Position numbers and translations under genes: made by a program
The notes under the pieces: model-generated
What the model saw: only the letters and a program-made list of their open reading frames with translations
Databases searched by the model: none
Told to the model about the DNA's origin: nothing
Assembly: GCA_000827205.1 (NCBI GenBank)
Contig: KN832556.1
Location: 475,436-539,435 of the forward strand
Length of the DNA stretch: 64,000 bases
Direction: 5' to 3'
From: Plicaturopsis crispa FD-325 SS-3
Lineage: Eukaryota; Basidiomycota; Agaricomycetes; Amylocorticiales; Amylocorticiaceae
Part shown: positions 33,781-48,386 of the stretch, in pieces
How positions within the stretch are numbered: position 1 is the stretch's first letter
Layout: each line of letters starts with the position of its first letter

Positions 33781-33957
33781 GCTTTCTGTCTCTTCAGAAA
33801 TACGATCCAACGAGTTTGAATTTACAGAAGTGCTCGATTTTTTCTAAGTCCATTTTATTCTGGTCATGTGACGGCCGGAAGGTATTCGGAACTTTGACCG
33901 TCCTAAATGGCCGCGTTATGCTCCAGTCCCTATACAGCCAACTCGAACGATTATCTT
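33781..33957 (+). repeat. Right arm of a ~180-bp inverted repeat pair
   Basis: Pairs with 31595-31778. Both arms encode the shadow string SILFWSCDGRKVFGTLTVLN in one frame only because the DNA is nearly identical. The arms with the enclosed 2 kb could be long terminal inverted repeats of a DNA transposon; no target-site duplication is obvious next to them. Confidence 0.75.
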
Positions 33958-34319
33958 CGAGTGTCGGCTGTGAAATTTTGACTGCCTCGAGTCTATCGAG
34001 GACAAGGACTCGCGTTTGATCGTCGAGGCCAAAAAACTCTGAAAAATCGCGCTGTCCTGCGAGTTGTAGAGTCCTATATCCTGCACGCGATGTTCTACGA
34101 CGTGGCGAGTCTGAGTCTGTGGCGAAAACCTAGCGAGAACCACGCTACAAAGATTCATAGAAAAGTGGAGAAGGTTTTGGAAGCATCCGGAAAACGCGTT
34201 GTGCGCGCGTATCCGCGATCGTAAATAATCTGGATTCTGCACCTTGCATCTGCCGTTCATCATCTCCCCGTACTTTCCCTGTATCGATTTACTTCCCATC
34301 CTAATAACCGTCGTACAAG
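33958..34319. other. Promoter and 5' region of SSE1
   Basis: No gene seen. Sequence between the inverted repeat arm and the SSE1 start codon; no clear TTC/GAA heat-shock element array stood out. Confidence 0.4.
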
Positions 34320-36880
34320 ATGGCTGTCGTCGGTATCGACTTTGGAACGCTGCACAGCAAGGTGCGTGCCAATATTGTGGCGTCAGATGCAGAGACTGAC
34401 TTTTTTCGCTGAACAGATCGGTGTCGCCAGACACCGTGGAATCGATATCATCGTTAACGAAGTTTCTAATCGCGCTACCCCGTATGTTTTTTGTGCTGTA
34501 GGGATCACCTCTGAGTGCTCACTTTGCGATTTTTTTCAGATCACTTGTTGCTTTCGGGCCTAAACAGCGCGCCATTGGCGAGGGTGCTAAAACGCAGGAG
34601 ACATCGAACTACAAGAACACTGTCGGGTCCTTGAAGCGTCTCATAGGACGCACACTCACCGACTCCGAAGTGCAGGAGGTCGAGAAAAAATTCATCAATG
34701 CTAAATTGGTCGACTCGCAAGGGACCGTCGGTGTGGAGGTATGTTTTTTTCTTCAGCATGGCACTTTCCAGTGGGCTCACGCGCTTTTCAATAGGTCAAG
34801 TACCTTGGCGAGACCCAGCAGTTCTCCGCAACGCAGTTGGTTGGGATGTACCTGGGCAAGCTGCGCGACATCGCTGCCAACGAGCTCAAGATCGGAGTCA
34901 CTGATGTCGTTATTGCTGTCCCCGGATGGTACACCGACATTCAACGGAGAGCTCTCCTCGACGCTGCCAGCATCGCTGGTCTCAACACCCTTCGCATCAT
35001 CAACGACACGACCGCCACCGCCCTCGGGTACGGCATCACCAAGTCTGACCTGCCCGAACCGGAGAACCCTCGTCACGTCGTCTTTGTCGATGTCGGCCAC
35101 TCGAGTTTGTCCGTCGCCGTCGTCGCGTTCTCCAAGGGCCAGCTTATTGTGAAGAGCACGGCGTATGACCGCAACCTCGGTGGACGTGACATCGACTATG
35201 CGCTCGTAGAACACTTCTCCAAGGAGTTCGAGACCAAGTACAAGATCGACGTCATGAACAACCCGAAAGCCAGCTTCCGCCTTACCGCTGGATGCGAAAA
35301 GCTCAAGAAGGTGCTGTCAGCTAACGCTGAGGCGCCCTTGAACGTCGAATCTATCGTCAACGATGTCGATGCTACCTCCAAGCTCACCCGTGACGAGTTT
35401 GAGGGCCTCATCGCCCATGTTCTCGACCGCATCCCCGCCCCCCTCCTCGAAGCGCTCAAAGAGTCGGAGCTCACCCTCGACCAGATCGACGCCATCGAAC
35501 TTATCGGTGGCTCTACCCGTATTCCCTCCGTTCGCGCCAAAATCCAGACCGCATTCCCCGGAAAGACGCTCTCGACCACGCTCAACCAGGATGAGGCCAT
35601 CGCTCGCGGTGCCACCTTCTCCTGCGCCATGCTTTCCCCTGTATTCCGTGTTCGCGACTTCCACATGCACGACATCACGCCATACCCCATCAAAGTGCAG
35701 TGGGACGCATCTCAAACCGACCCTGATGACGACACCGAGCTCGTCGTGTTCCCCCGCGGCAACGGCATTCCCTCAACGAAGGTCCTCACCTTCTACCGTA
35801 AGGAGCCGTTTGACCTCGAGGCACGCTACGCTGAGACCGACCGGCTTCCGGGCAGTATCAACCCGTGGATCGCCAAATTCCAGGCGAAAGACGTTGGCCC
35901 CGACGCCAAGGGCGACCCCGCTGTAGTGAAGGTGAAGACACGCCTCAATCTGCACGGCATTGTGTCGTTCGAAGCGGCGTATGTCGAGGAGACAGAGGAG
36001 AAGGAGGAGGCCATGGAGGTCGATGGTCAGGCAGAAGGGCAGCCCAAGAAGAAGAAGATCGTGAGGAAGCGGGATGTCCCCTTCGTCAGCGGTGCAACTT
36101 CTCTGGACCCTTCGATACTGGAGAGATTGAAGGAGCAGGAGGCGCAAATGCATGCTGCCGACAAACTCGTCTTCGACACAGAGGTAAATATGATTTCTGC
36201 TACTGCGCGAAGAAATCTTACTTACCACACGCTTCCCATAGGACCGCAAAAACGCGCTGGAGGAGTATGTCTACGACACTCGTAGCAAGCTCGACGAGCG
36301 TTACGCCGCCTACGCCCAAGCACAAGAAAAGCAGAAGCTACTCGTCCAGCTCCAAGAGGCAGAGGACTGGCTGTACACCGAGGAGGGCGAAGAGGCCACC
36401 AAATCCGCATATGTGGAGCGCCTCGACTCTCTCAAGGTCCTCGGCGACCCCATCGCGTTCCGCTACCGCGAAAACGAGACCCGCGCAAGCGTCATCGCCC
36501 AGCTGCGGGAGACGCTCAACAAATACATGTCGGAAGCAACCTCGAATGAGGAGCGCCTGTCGCACATCTCCGACAAGGACAAGCAGTCCGTTATCGAGAA
36601 GGTCGCGACAGTGCAGAAGTGGCTGGAGGACCAGATCGCACGGCAGGCGGAGAAGCCCAAGAACGTGAACCCTGTCCTGACGACCGAGGAGATCTTGAAG
36701 AAGAAGGACGAGGTCATCTACCATGCTACACCCATTCTCTCCAAGCCCAAGCCCAAGCCCCCCGTTGTCGACTCCAAAACCGAGGCGCCGAAGAGCGGGC
36801 AACAGACTCCCGACCCTGCCGCTGGTGGTGCGAAAGCCGAGCCTGAGGCGCAAGGACCGTCGGAGATGGATGTGGACTAG
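34320..36880 (+). CDS. SSE1: HSP110-type chaperone, nucleotide exchange factor for Hsp70 (Sse1)
   Basis: Cytosolic Hsp110 that exchanges nucleotide on Hsp70 and holds unfolded clients. Exons 34320-34361, 34417-34481, 34540-34738, 34795-36183 and 36242-36880. The ATPase domain starts MAVVGIDFGTLHSK (Hsp110s have L or V where Hsp70 has T-N-S), then NEVSNRATPSLVAFG, VIAVPGWYTDIQRRALLDAA, RIINDTTATALGYGI, VFVDVGHSSLSVAVV and ELIGGSTRIPSVRAKI. The substrate domain has an extended acidic loop (VEETEEKEEAMEVDG) and KKKKIVRKRDVPF. The helical C-terminus includes EDWLYTEEGEEATKSAYVERL and ends SEMDVD. Total about 775 residues, normal for the family. Confidence 0.96.
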
Positions 36881-37153
36881 AGGGTACGCCGTCGAGGAAG
36901 TTGTTTCGAATAGAACACAAGATTTGTAGTAGAACCACCATACTTACTAGTATCATTTTCATTGGCATTGTTCATCGTGCATCCCTGCTACTTGACGCTT
37001 GAGCCTGACCCTCCTGAATTCTGTGCTCAGTGCATTTGGCCGTCGGTCTTTATAATTTCCTCCGTTCTGTACATTTGACCCCGCGGCGCGAGTTCAACGG
37101 CGGATGGACTCTACCTGGCTTGTACTTATACCACTGCCATTTCATTCGAGGAC

Positions 37154-38120
37154 ATGTCAAAGTCAATGAGCAGTAAAGGTGCGTATGATATACCCTCGTA
37201 ATTCAGCGCTCCCAAGTGTTCAAGATCGTCTGTCACAGAAAATATGGACCACTGGAGGATCACCGTGCTAGGTGACCACCATTGCGGGAAAACTGCCTTG
37301 ATAGACCAGGTGCGTACTTGCACCATTCACGTTGACAGTGAATTTTTACATGCATCGCCTTTTCGTGCATAGTTTGTGCTCGGTTGCGTCGTCGGTGGGC
37401 TGCCTTTCCGCGGACCTTCGCGGTCGAGGTGAACGCCTGACTAACTTCTTGACGACGTCGCGGTGCTATACAGACGTATGCGTTCGCAAGTTTTGGACCT
37501 GTGGGGATGAATGAGACTGATAGGATAACCTCACGACAGGTTTTTGATCCAACCCTGGAGGAACACTGTAGAAAACAGATTGAAGTAGACAAGAGAATGT
37601 CTTTCATTGAACTCATCGACGCGATGTGTGAAGGTACAGTCTCCTTTCCTCAATACACCAATGTAGAGCTAAAAAGGGTCTCTACTGCAGAGGAATACGC
37701 GAGTCTACGTGATCAATGGATACGGTAAGCATGGACATCGCAGACCCCGCGTCCCGAGGCCGAGAAGTCTTGCCGTCCAGTGAAGGTCAAGCGGCCATCC
37801 TGGTGTATTCGGTCACGTCGCGTGCATCATTCGAGCGAGTCGACGCTCTGCGACAGGACATAATACGCGTCAAGCCTGAAAAGCCAGTGTTCGTGCTGGT
37901 CGGCACGAAATGCGACCTGGTACCCCAGCGGGAGGTGTCTCACGACGAAGGGGCGCAACTGGCGCGCACTTTTGGCTGTGAGTTTATGGAGACGTCTGCG
38001 AAAACCGGGGAAAACGTCCACTTGCTCTTCTCCAACGTCGTGCGGGCGCTACGGGCGGCGGATGCTGCAGCATCGCAGGGGACGCGAAAGAGAAGAATAG
38101 ATATGTGCACAATTATTTGA
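37154..38120 (+). CDS. Divergent RAS-like small GTPase, copy 3
   Basis: Same family and intron positions as the two minus-strand copies about 6 kb away. MSKSMSSKENMDHWRITVLG; P-loop GDHHCGKTAL; FVLGCVV plus one base; proposed 2-nt exon AC at 37474-37475 flanked by CAG and GTATGC; VFDPTLEEHCRKQIEVDKR with FIELIDAMCE; EEYASLRDQWIR; EGQAAILVYSVTSRASFERV; VFVLVGTKCDLVPQREV; CEFMETSAKTGENVH; C-terminal CTII CaaX box. Switch II reads DAMCEEEYASLRDQW: overall length is conserved but DxxGQ is DAMCE, so the conserved Gly and Gln are Cys and Glu. G4 is TKCD as in Rho proteins, while the effector loop is RAS-like. Confidence 0.75.
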
Positions 38121-38732
38121 GGCACATACTTAAGCCTGCGCTTGTTGCCCTCAATAAGCCTATACAATGCTCACCCATACTTGCAACAGGGTGTCAGGGT
38201 CAGAAAGTTGGATTATCTAGACAAATGTAGCATTGCACACTGCCGCTCCTAGTCCATCGTATGCACCGTTCCTCCAACACAAGACCACAGTCACGTACGT
38301 AGTTACATGCTCGATTATTAAAAATGTCTGGAACGCACAAAAGGATGACAAGACGACGAAAAGCCGCCGGCCACAACCCACGCCCGTAAAGTAGAGGTCC
38401 GTTGTAAAATGCGTTCCTTGAAGAAGAAAGGACAAACGGGCGAGATGAGGATAGAATGCGGACAAGCCGAGTACGCAGGGGGAAGGTCGTTCCCGTTTAG
38501 TCCGGAGGAAACGCGATGGTCTACGCGGGCAGCGAGCGCAGGATGCAGATGAAGCCGGGAGCGGGATGCAGACGGAGACTGGACGCAGTGCGACGACAAA
38601 AGCAGGCATACTTTGATTGCGGAATAGATTGCGACGGCGGATTTTCGTACAGACTAGGTGATTGAGTAAGGGAGTAGTTCATGATCATCACAGCGGAGGG
38701 GAAGGATGCGAGGGAGAAGAGTGGCCCAACGG
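38121..38732. other. Intergenic region, no gene seen
   Basis: Between the convergent 3' ends of RAS-like copy 3 and the GT2 gene. Short frames only. Confidence 0.5.
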
Positions 38733-40503
38733 TCATGCAGCATAGCCGACATTTGGATCCCGTGTCGTATGCGCATCTGTATACGGCGTTAATGGTTGCG
38801 GTGTTAATGGCTGGGCATACGTCGACCGGTTGTGCATCTGCCCGCCTTCCTGTCCGAGGAACGCCGAGTTGCGATCGTATTGCGGCGTCGATGGCATGTC
38901 CTGATAATGCTGCGGTTCGTGCAGCTTTTCGTTGGACGCGTTCGTGGCGGCGTTCGTGGCGGCCATGGGGTCACCGATACCGGCACGAGTTCCCCACCCG
39001 GTCTGACAGCAGCGTCATGAGACACGGAAATAGAGCAAAGAAGTAACAAACACTGACCTCATGCAGCGTGCAAAGGGCGTAGAGTTTCATAATGGCGAAG
39101 TAATAGCCGAATAAGATGAAGGCGGGTACGTGGATGATATCTTGCGGTCGCTGCCACAGATGGGGCAGAAGCTTGAATGTACGGGTTGCCATGAGCCAGA
39201 CGACGTAGCTACACATGATGTTCCTAGAGTGGCAAAAAAGTGAGCACGGTGACCAAGCCAAAAAAAGACAAATCGCTGAAACGCACCACCACGGAAGATG
39301 ATAGCCGCCTTTATCGACAGGTATCGTGCTCTTGTACATCAAGTACGCGACTAACACAGGGCCTACTAGCAATGTAAACGGGTTGAACAACTTGTCGACC
39401 TGCAATACGAACGTCAGTCAAAAATTGTAACGCATTTACAGAGAGGAACAAAAATACCATGGTATACGCCACGTAAGGATGCGACGTCCAAATATACCGC
39501 TCCGTAAAAAGAGAACGGATGTCTGATCGCCACGTATTCCTCGTCCACCGTAAAACCTGCTTCAGGAACCGCCAGTTCGGTTTCATCGTACTCAGCAGCT
39601 CCGCCTCCTTGCAACACTGCACGTAGGTATTCCATCCGTGGCTGACCATCCACCGCGTCAAAAACTTGTCGTCGCCCGAGTTGAGCTGGTACTTGTCCAG
39701 CCAGTAGTCGTGGGTGAATCCGTGTAAGAACTCGGGGTCTTTAAGAATAACCGTGCGGTACGCTGCTGTCCGACCCGACAGGCACGGAAGACCGCCGTCT
39801 ATATGCGTGGACGCAGATATCTCGATATTACGGATAGTGAGACGGAAGGCGGCGAGCACTTCCCAGACGGTCATGTGGTCTCCGACAGGCTGAACACGTT
39901 GCGAGGTGCCGACGCCGCCCACTTTCTGGTCTTCGAAGCAGGCCAGGGTGTACGGGAGGAGGGTCGGAGGCCAAATGGCATCGTCGTCAGCAAAGACAAT
40001 GATGTCTGTTGTCGTGTTCTTGATGCCGTGAGACATCTGTAGGCGCTTGTTAGCAAAAGGCACGGTCAAAACGCGTATGCGTTCCGGGTCAACAGCGTTG
40101 GCTAGCTCCTGCAAAGGCCCAAGCATCTTCTCCTCCGTGATGATGATGATCTCCTTGGGTTTCCCAACGAGCCAGCTGTTGGCAGCTTCCTTAAATTCCT
40201 CGCCAGCGTCGATGGTGGGCACAATGATAGTGACATCCTCAGATGCGATATACGTGGGGTTTTCTGGGAGCGGTATGGGGTGGTATGCGAATGAGGCGGA
40301 TAAACGTATGAGATACCAGAGGTATCGGTAGAATCTGGAAAGGCTGTCAGCACGCTGGAGGACGGAGGAGCACAAAGCATGCCCACCCGATAACTCCAAA
40401 GGGTACGACTACATTGCAGGACGTCGTCAGTCATGCCAACGACAGGCTGAGAAGAAGACGGCCGCTCACAGATTGGAAAATTATCGGACGTCAAGTACAA
40501 CAT
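38733..40503 (-). CDS. GT2 polysaccharide synthase (Cps1/hyaluronan-synthase-like)
   Basis: Processive membrane glycosyltransferase of family GT2. Starts MLYLTSDNFPIFVVPFGVIG (two small introns), then RYLWYLIRLSASFAYHPIPL. The catalytic domain has VTIIVPTIDAGEEF, IIVFADDDAIWPP (D-D-D, UDP-sugar binding), SGDDKFLTRWMVSHGWN (acceptor GDD) and LKQVLRWTRNTWRSD (QxxRW processivity motif). Membrane segments follow: FTLLVGPVLVAYLMY, NIMCSYVVWLMA and IHVPAFILFGYYFAIMKLYAL. The cytosolic tail is about 85 residues, rich in Gln/Pro/Thr, with QPLTPQPLTPYTD, ending VGYAA. Known relatives (Cryptococcus Cps1) make a hyaluronan-like or glucuronic-acid polymer; the product here is inference. Confidence 0.85.
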
Positions 40504-41669
40504 CGTCTAACGCCGTCCGTCCGCACAAAGCGGTTGTTGTAGTTCAAGAAAGCAAACGAGCGGCTGGGGTCGACGCCAGGCGACGAGGAGGTGAAGTTTG
40601 AGGTCGCCGTTGGCAGCGAGTTCGTTGGCGGCTGGCTAAAGCTATAAGAATGGGGACTCGCCTCGCAACGCGCAAATGCAAGGAACCGACCTGACGATCG
40701 GGACTCAAAATGTTTCAAGCTCCGCGGTGCGGCCTTCCAATTGCTATTCGCTCGGCTTTCTTGCGGCTTTCAGCGGTTTTCAGCACCGCCGCGCTCAGCG
40801 TCAACCTTTCCTTGCATAAATTATCTGTCCACTTTGCTACGTTGCTGTGCTTTCAATACATAGCTTGAAGGCCCCATTCCGGCCTCATCGCCCGAATCAT
40901 TTTTCAGCGCTCACTTCAGCTGCGCTAGACTTTACCGTCGGTCCTCGGCGCCCGTTGGACTGCGCAGGCCCATCGTGACACTGACAGTACCCGCCGGCAA
41001 AATACACGCGTCTGAGATCCCGAGGTACCTGGCGAACCTCCGACCCGGACAAGAGGCAGAGAAAACCGGGTCCGGGATAGCAGCTTGATCTTGAGCTCGA
41101 CGATGTTTTTTGGGTCCCTCGGAGTTGAGTATCCATGTTGCGTTGTGTTACGCGTTTACTCCTACATGTGGTGTCTATCATTGGAATGTGTACTTACAGC
41201 TCGATCGCGGACGTGTATTACTATCCAGCCAAGAATGTGAAATCCTCGCATGGACAAGTCTATAGGTTGTCTATTATAGCTTCCCTTGTTCTCATGGATA
41301 GATTCAGAAAACACTCTACCTAAGTATAGGTGTGCACATGTCTCAGGTTGCAATTGCAGTAGCGATCATGAATCATGCAAATCATGGAGCTCGACCTTGC
41401 TTGACATTGACCGAAAACGCATGTAACACCGCGCGGAAAGGACCTCATTTATCTTTCAATTTCATCTTTATTTAACAGACCGGCAGGATGGGAGGATGCT
41501 ATGATGAGCTCCGGAGTGGGTAATACAGTATGTGAAGGTCATGGAGCAGTGTGGTGGTACGTGGAGGCGTTACGGTGACGAGAGTCCGGATAGTAGGTCC
41601 TCAAGGAACAGAAGGTGATGAAGCACAAGCCACGATATAAGAGAAAGAGAAACAGGACTTGGCCAACGT
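40504..41669. other. Intergenic region, no gene seen
   Basis: About 1.2 kb between the GT2 start and the 3' end of the Ariadne gene. Small frames at 40491-40718 and 40897-41181 lack recognisable content. Confidence 0.45.
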
Positions 41670-43799
41670 CTATTCGTCATCGGTCTCGAATCCTTCGACA
41701 GCAACATTCCACTTCCACCTGCCCTCGAGGAAACCATTCGCGGTGTCCTCTAACACGATCTCGTTGCGTTTCTGGACGTACACCTGTGGAGAGTACACGG
41801 TCAGAACGCTGCTGTGCGATGTAAGATGGGATGCTTACCGTCTTATCGGTTACCTTCTGTCGCAGGGTGGGGATGTTCTCAGCCTCAATAGGCGACTCGA
41901 GTAGCTCGGACAAATCCTCGACGGCCTTTTCCAAATCGCTATAACCGGGCTGATGAGTAACGTGTATGCTCCGGAATGCATTGCACTTCGACTGACCGCT
42001 GGTTATCCTCGAAAAGCTCCTTCTCGTTTCCTTTAGCCAGGAAATACGCCATGGCGTAGGTCCACTTCAGAGTCATCCGGCACTTCTCAACCTCGTCCAC
42101 CGCCTTCTTCATGAATTGCACCTCGATCCAGGTAAGCGCAGACGTGACCTGCATCTCCTCCATCTTCTTCTCTGTCTTGACATACAGCTCGACAGAGAGC
42201 TTGGCAGATTGCTCGTGATTCGCCCAGCGATTATAGTACTGTAGCAGATAGGGTTAACCAAACGTGAAATGGGAGGTAGTTAAGTATATATTTACGTGGA
42301 GGTATCGTTCCAATGAGTGGCGGCTCTGCGACTGTGCATCTCTTGCGTCGACACCCGCCTGCTCGTCAAATCTGTTGCAAGAATACCAAGCGGTCCCGTG
42401 TTCCGACCAAGGTCCTGTACGTATATTTAGTAGGAGCTATTTGCGTATGGGCACATCCACGTACCCATGCACACCCAACAAAATTCGTGCTTGCACTTCT
42501 TGCACGTCATGTGGCTGCACGTACACGATAAGCAAATGTGACATGCCGTAAAGCCTTGAACAAAGCCACGCACTTGCAACCTCCGTTCTTCTCGATTGTA
42601 CTCTGGCATTTCGTGCATTCCTTCGTGTTGCTCTTGATCCAATTCGCGGTCTCGCTGTCGTCCCGGCATTTCTTGAGCCACATCTTTGCGACACTGCAGA
42701 TAACAGGCCTGTGGTCCCCATCGATAGGACAACCAAAACAGAACTTGTGTGTCGCGGAGGCGCCGCACGTGACGGTCGGTACCATAGTGATAAGCGATGA
42801 CTTGCTCGCCGCGGTCGGGCAAGATACGGTATATGTGCATGACGGGTATGGGCAGTACTTGAGGTTCGGGTTGGAGGCAACAAAGTGCCGCAAAATCAAC
42901 TCGTGGAACCGATCCCATGTCGCTGGATCGTCCTTGAGGATGCCTTGAACCACATTATCCGGGGCGACGATAGAACAGCCTTCAGCCATGCACCGGATAG
43001 CATGTTCGCCCTCTTCGCGCACCTTTGAGGTAACGTAAGCCTCCCAACATCCTGTGCAGAACAAATGGTCACACGACAGAGATAAAGTCTCCGTCTGCGT
43101 ATCGTCAAAGCAGATGGGGCAAACGAACGCCTTTGACACGGGTGATTCTGAGCGCTTTGATGATGGCTTGCCAGATGCTCGAGGTGTGTCAGCAGTGGTT
43201 CGGCGTGTAGAGCGACGAGCGCCGGACCCGCTGGATGAGGATCGGGTGGCTGTCAAGGGCTGCGAGCGGATTGGGGCGGGCGATGCGGCGGGTGGAGTCC
43301 TAGGGGGCGGTGCTATTCCAGCTGCCGCGGTCACGCCAGAGGCGTTGTCCATGAACTTCTCAATTAGGCGCTCTTTGTTCCAGTTCATGTGCCGCAGCAG
43401 CAAAGCCGCTGTTGCCGCCTGCTCGCCATACCACAGTGAGCAACATTATCCATACACGACGAGAGCGATATGAGCACGCACATCGACTCCGAAAATACCG
43501 CTGATGTGCTCAACATCTTGCTGCATGCGCGCCTCGACGTCGGCCTGACTAAGGGAGTCATAGTCGACTTCATAGGACTTGTGCTTCCCCTTGTTGGAGA
43601 CTTTGAAGTCGTCGTTGAACACATCCATGTCCATTTCGTCGTCCGACGGTGCTGAATCTGACTCGCGTTTAGCATGGAGCTCGGGTGGTATCTACGCGCT
43701 ACAGGAGGTGGCACACTCACCGTCTTCCTGTGTATCCATCATTTCCCCGTCGTCGTAGTACTCTCCGTCATCGTCAGAGTACTCATAATCGGAAGACAT
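41670..43799 (-). CDS. ARIH1: Ariadne-type RBR E3 ubiquitin ligase
   Basis: RING-between-RING ligase that forms a thioester on RING2 and works with neddylated cullins. Start 43799: MSSDYEYSDDDGEYYDDGEM (acidic), then DSLSQADVEARMQQDVEHIS (UBA-like start), LLRHMNWNKERLIEKFMDN, a Ser/Arg-rich linker, RING1 AFVCPICFDDTQTETLSLSC/DHLFCTGCW, IBR with LKYCPYPSCTYTVSC and CGASATHKFCFGC, RING2 TKECTKCQSTIEKNGGCNHM with catalytic Cys in NGGCNHMTC, then CKHEFCWVCMGPWSEHG. The Ariadne autoinhibitory domain follows: YYNRWANHEQSAKLSVELY, ALTWIEVQFMKKAVDEVEK and LTLKWTYAMAYFLAKG-type RMTLKWTYAMAYFLAKGNE. It ends FETDDE at 41672. An intron separates NGGC from NHMTC. Divergent from KRS1 with about 290 bp between starts. 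Confidence 0.93.
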
Positions 43800-44087
43800 A
43801 TTGCCCTAAAGAAAGCTCGCCGTTGTCGGGTAGATCGATGAGCTCGCGTTGCGTTAGCCGGGCGGTAAACGTGAGGTCAGAGGTGCAAAGTACCGATTTC
43901 CGACTCCGCGCCTCTTATACCACGATTTTGTAACTCCGCCAAGACAAGCCTGACTCGGAATCTCGGGCAGTCGGACTTGGTCAAAAAAAGCTGTCGCATG
44001 CAAAGATTCTTTCGACCGTCGATAATCTCCAGACTTCATCTGTATCATAAACCACCACCAGCCCGTGTATATTGGAACTGTAGAAAA

Positions 44088-46269
<2,182 letters not shown>

Positions 46270-46647
46270 TCGTCCCCGTAGCTACTTTCGTATTCAGTAA
46301 GTATACAGTCGGAAAATTTGCTTTATTTGTTGGGTTATGTTCAATAGTAGTAGACGGAATATAATCGACGGTCGGGCATCTTGCTCGCTGGCGTGCGTAC
46401 AGTAAACAATCTCTACAGGAAAAGCAGCTTTGGCACCGAGATGTACTCGAGCTCCTCGAGCCCAGGTGTGGACCTCTCAATCAGACGATGGGACGACCGC
46501 ATGCGCAGCCGATGAGTACAGTATGAGTTTTACATATTCTATAGGGTCCTATGTAGGCCTATCCGGCGACAGGGAATTAAAAAAGCTATGTAAATAGTCC
46601 TGTGTAAGGTCGTCGGGAATCCTTTTCCTTCCAGGGGCGTGCTACGC
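46270..46647. other. Intergenic region, no gene seen
   Basis: Between the convergent ends of KRS1 and the PC-esterase-like gene. Confidence 0.5.
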
Positions 46648-48165
46648 CTACCGCACCCGTCCAACTAGTTCGCGCGTGACGAAATGCCAGATGTAATGCG
46701 ACCAACCCTCCATCACACCAACGCCAGCCATAATATGCAGACAGTCACCCGTAGCATGCTATGATTGGACCGGATTAGTACTGACGCCACAGAACTAACT
46801 GTGTCTACTCACTGCGTCTGGACGGAGACGTGCAGGCCTGTCTATGGGAAGGTAATGGATGTCGGGGTATTTTGGTGTCGTCAGGAGAGCCTAAGACATT
46901 CGTTCAGCACAGCGCCTGCCGTGAAGAGTCTAAATAAGTACCTGGAAGACTTTGTTGTAATCCTTGATCCACGCCCAATTATACCAGTGCCACTTGAAGC
47001 CCTGATCTTCCGTCCACGGCTCTCGCCAATTATGGCAGTCATCATGTCCAGGGAGATATGCACGAACGACGGCCTGTCTCGTTTTCTTCGATCCTGCATT
47101 CGTCTGGACACGGCGGTCCTCTGTGAGCGCATGCTGTACATCGTCCGCCCACTTGCGCATAGCATGGCCGAAGAATGTGATCACATCTTCGACGCCGTAA
47201 CCAGCATCTTCGCCCTTGCTCTCGTCGCGGAAGCCGCTGAAGAGCGTCGTTGTCCAGTGACCGCCTGTGCTTGCAATGAGCGTTGCGTAGTTCGCATCCG
47301 GTAGCGGTGCGGTGAACATTGGCATGTACTCGGAGGGCGACATGCTCCAGTATTTCTCCTCGCTGATCAGTGTGAAATTGTCGGGTGGGTTGTACAATTT
47401 TCGATGGAGGTCAGTCAACTCCGTATGGTTTAGGAGCAAGTCGATGCGCCGGAAGGTAATAAGGGGCGTGCGCGAGATGTTAAATCCAGTGGGGAGGGAA
47501 AGCGTCGGTAGAAGAGGCGACGAGGGGTCAAGATATAGGTTCTGTGGCCATGCGCGGTCAAAGTACGGATTCTCGGTATAGTTCGGCGTCGCTCGGACGT
47601 GGGGGTATAGAAGGCAGGACAGGGAGAAGAAGTGACCCTCCGTAATCGAATCTGTCAATCATGAGCAGGGCTTAGAGTCATGAGTCGCAGTAGGATACAT
47701 ACCGCCCAGGAGCATCCAACCCCCCTGCTCTACAAGGTCCCGCACCATATCCTCGCGATTGAATGGACGGACATCGCAGCCCTGTCCTGGAGACCAGTCA
47801 TAGGATGCGACCTTCGGGAATCTATCCCATTGTGCGGGGGTATCCGACGCCAGATGCCAGAAATACTCTCGTGAGCTTGCGCAGCCATCCAAGCCGTCCA
47901 TCGCAAGCGCGTCGATCGGTGCGGTCATATTCGTGAGATTAGACCGTGGCCTGTAAGTCCATTTCCCGTCTGCCCAGGACGTTGCCGGGCACGACGCCCG
48001 CGTACGGCCCTCGGACAGGAATGGGATAGAGAATTTTGGGAGAGTGGCGAAGGATGCGGAGGAGTATGTGTAGACGACGAACATGAAAGTTATCAGTGTT
48101 CCCAGCGCAATGAGCCTCACGTAGATCGACCGCGGGTTGACACCCACTAACGAGAAGCTCCTCAT
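46648..48165 (-). CDS. Type II membrane protein of the PC-esterase (SGNH, PMR5/Cas1-like) kind
   Basis: Relatives O-acetylate or de-acetylate glycans in the Golgi. Start MRSFSLVGVNPRSIYVRLIA, then a membrane anchor, ALGTLITFMFVVYTYS, and a lumenal domain. SGNH-type marks: GGWMLLGGDSITEGHFFSLS (GDS, nucleophile Ser, spanning an intron at about 47700-47650) and near the C-terminus TGDCLHIMAGVGVMEGW, which would supply the D-x-x-H pair. Other segments: CASSREYFWHLASDTPAQWD, ITFFGHAMRKWADDVQH, YLPGHDDCHNWREPW. The protein is about 470 residues and ends RELVGRVR at 46648. The substrate is not known. Divergent from USE1 with about 220 bp between the start codons. Confidence 0.7.
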
Positions 48166-48386
48166 GGCCCCAGCTCGTTATAAAGCAGGTGCTTGGGCTG
48201 GTGTTTTGGCCGCTGTCGTGGTGTCAAGAAAGAGACCGTATGCAAAGAAAATATACAGCGTCGCAGTCTAAGCGCAGCTTGGAGCCGATTCTCGATGTGG
48301 AAACACCCCTGAAAATGCGTTCATTGCCCGGCGGCTAATGCTTGCAAGTTGCAGTTGGTTCAACACCTTCTGCTGGTACAGATAGC

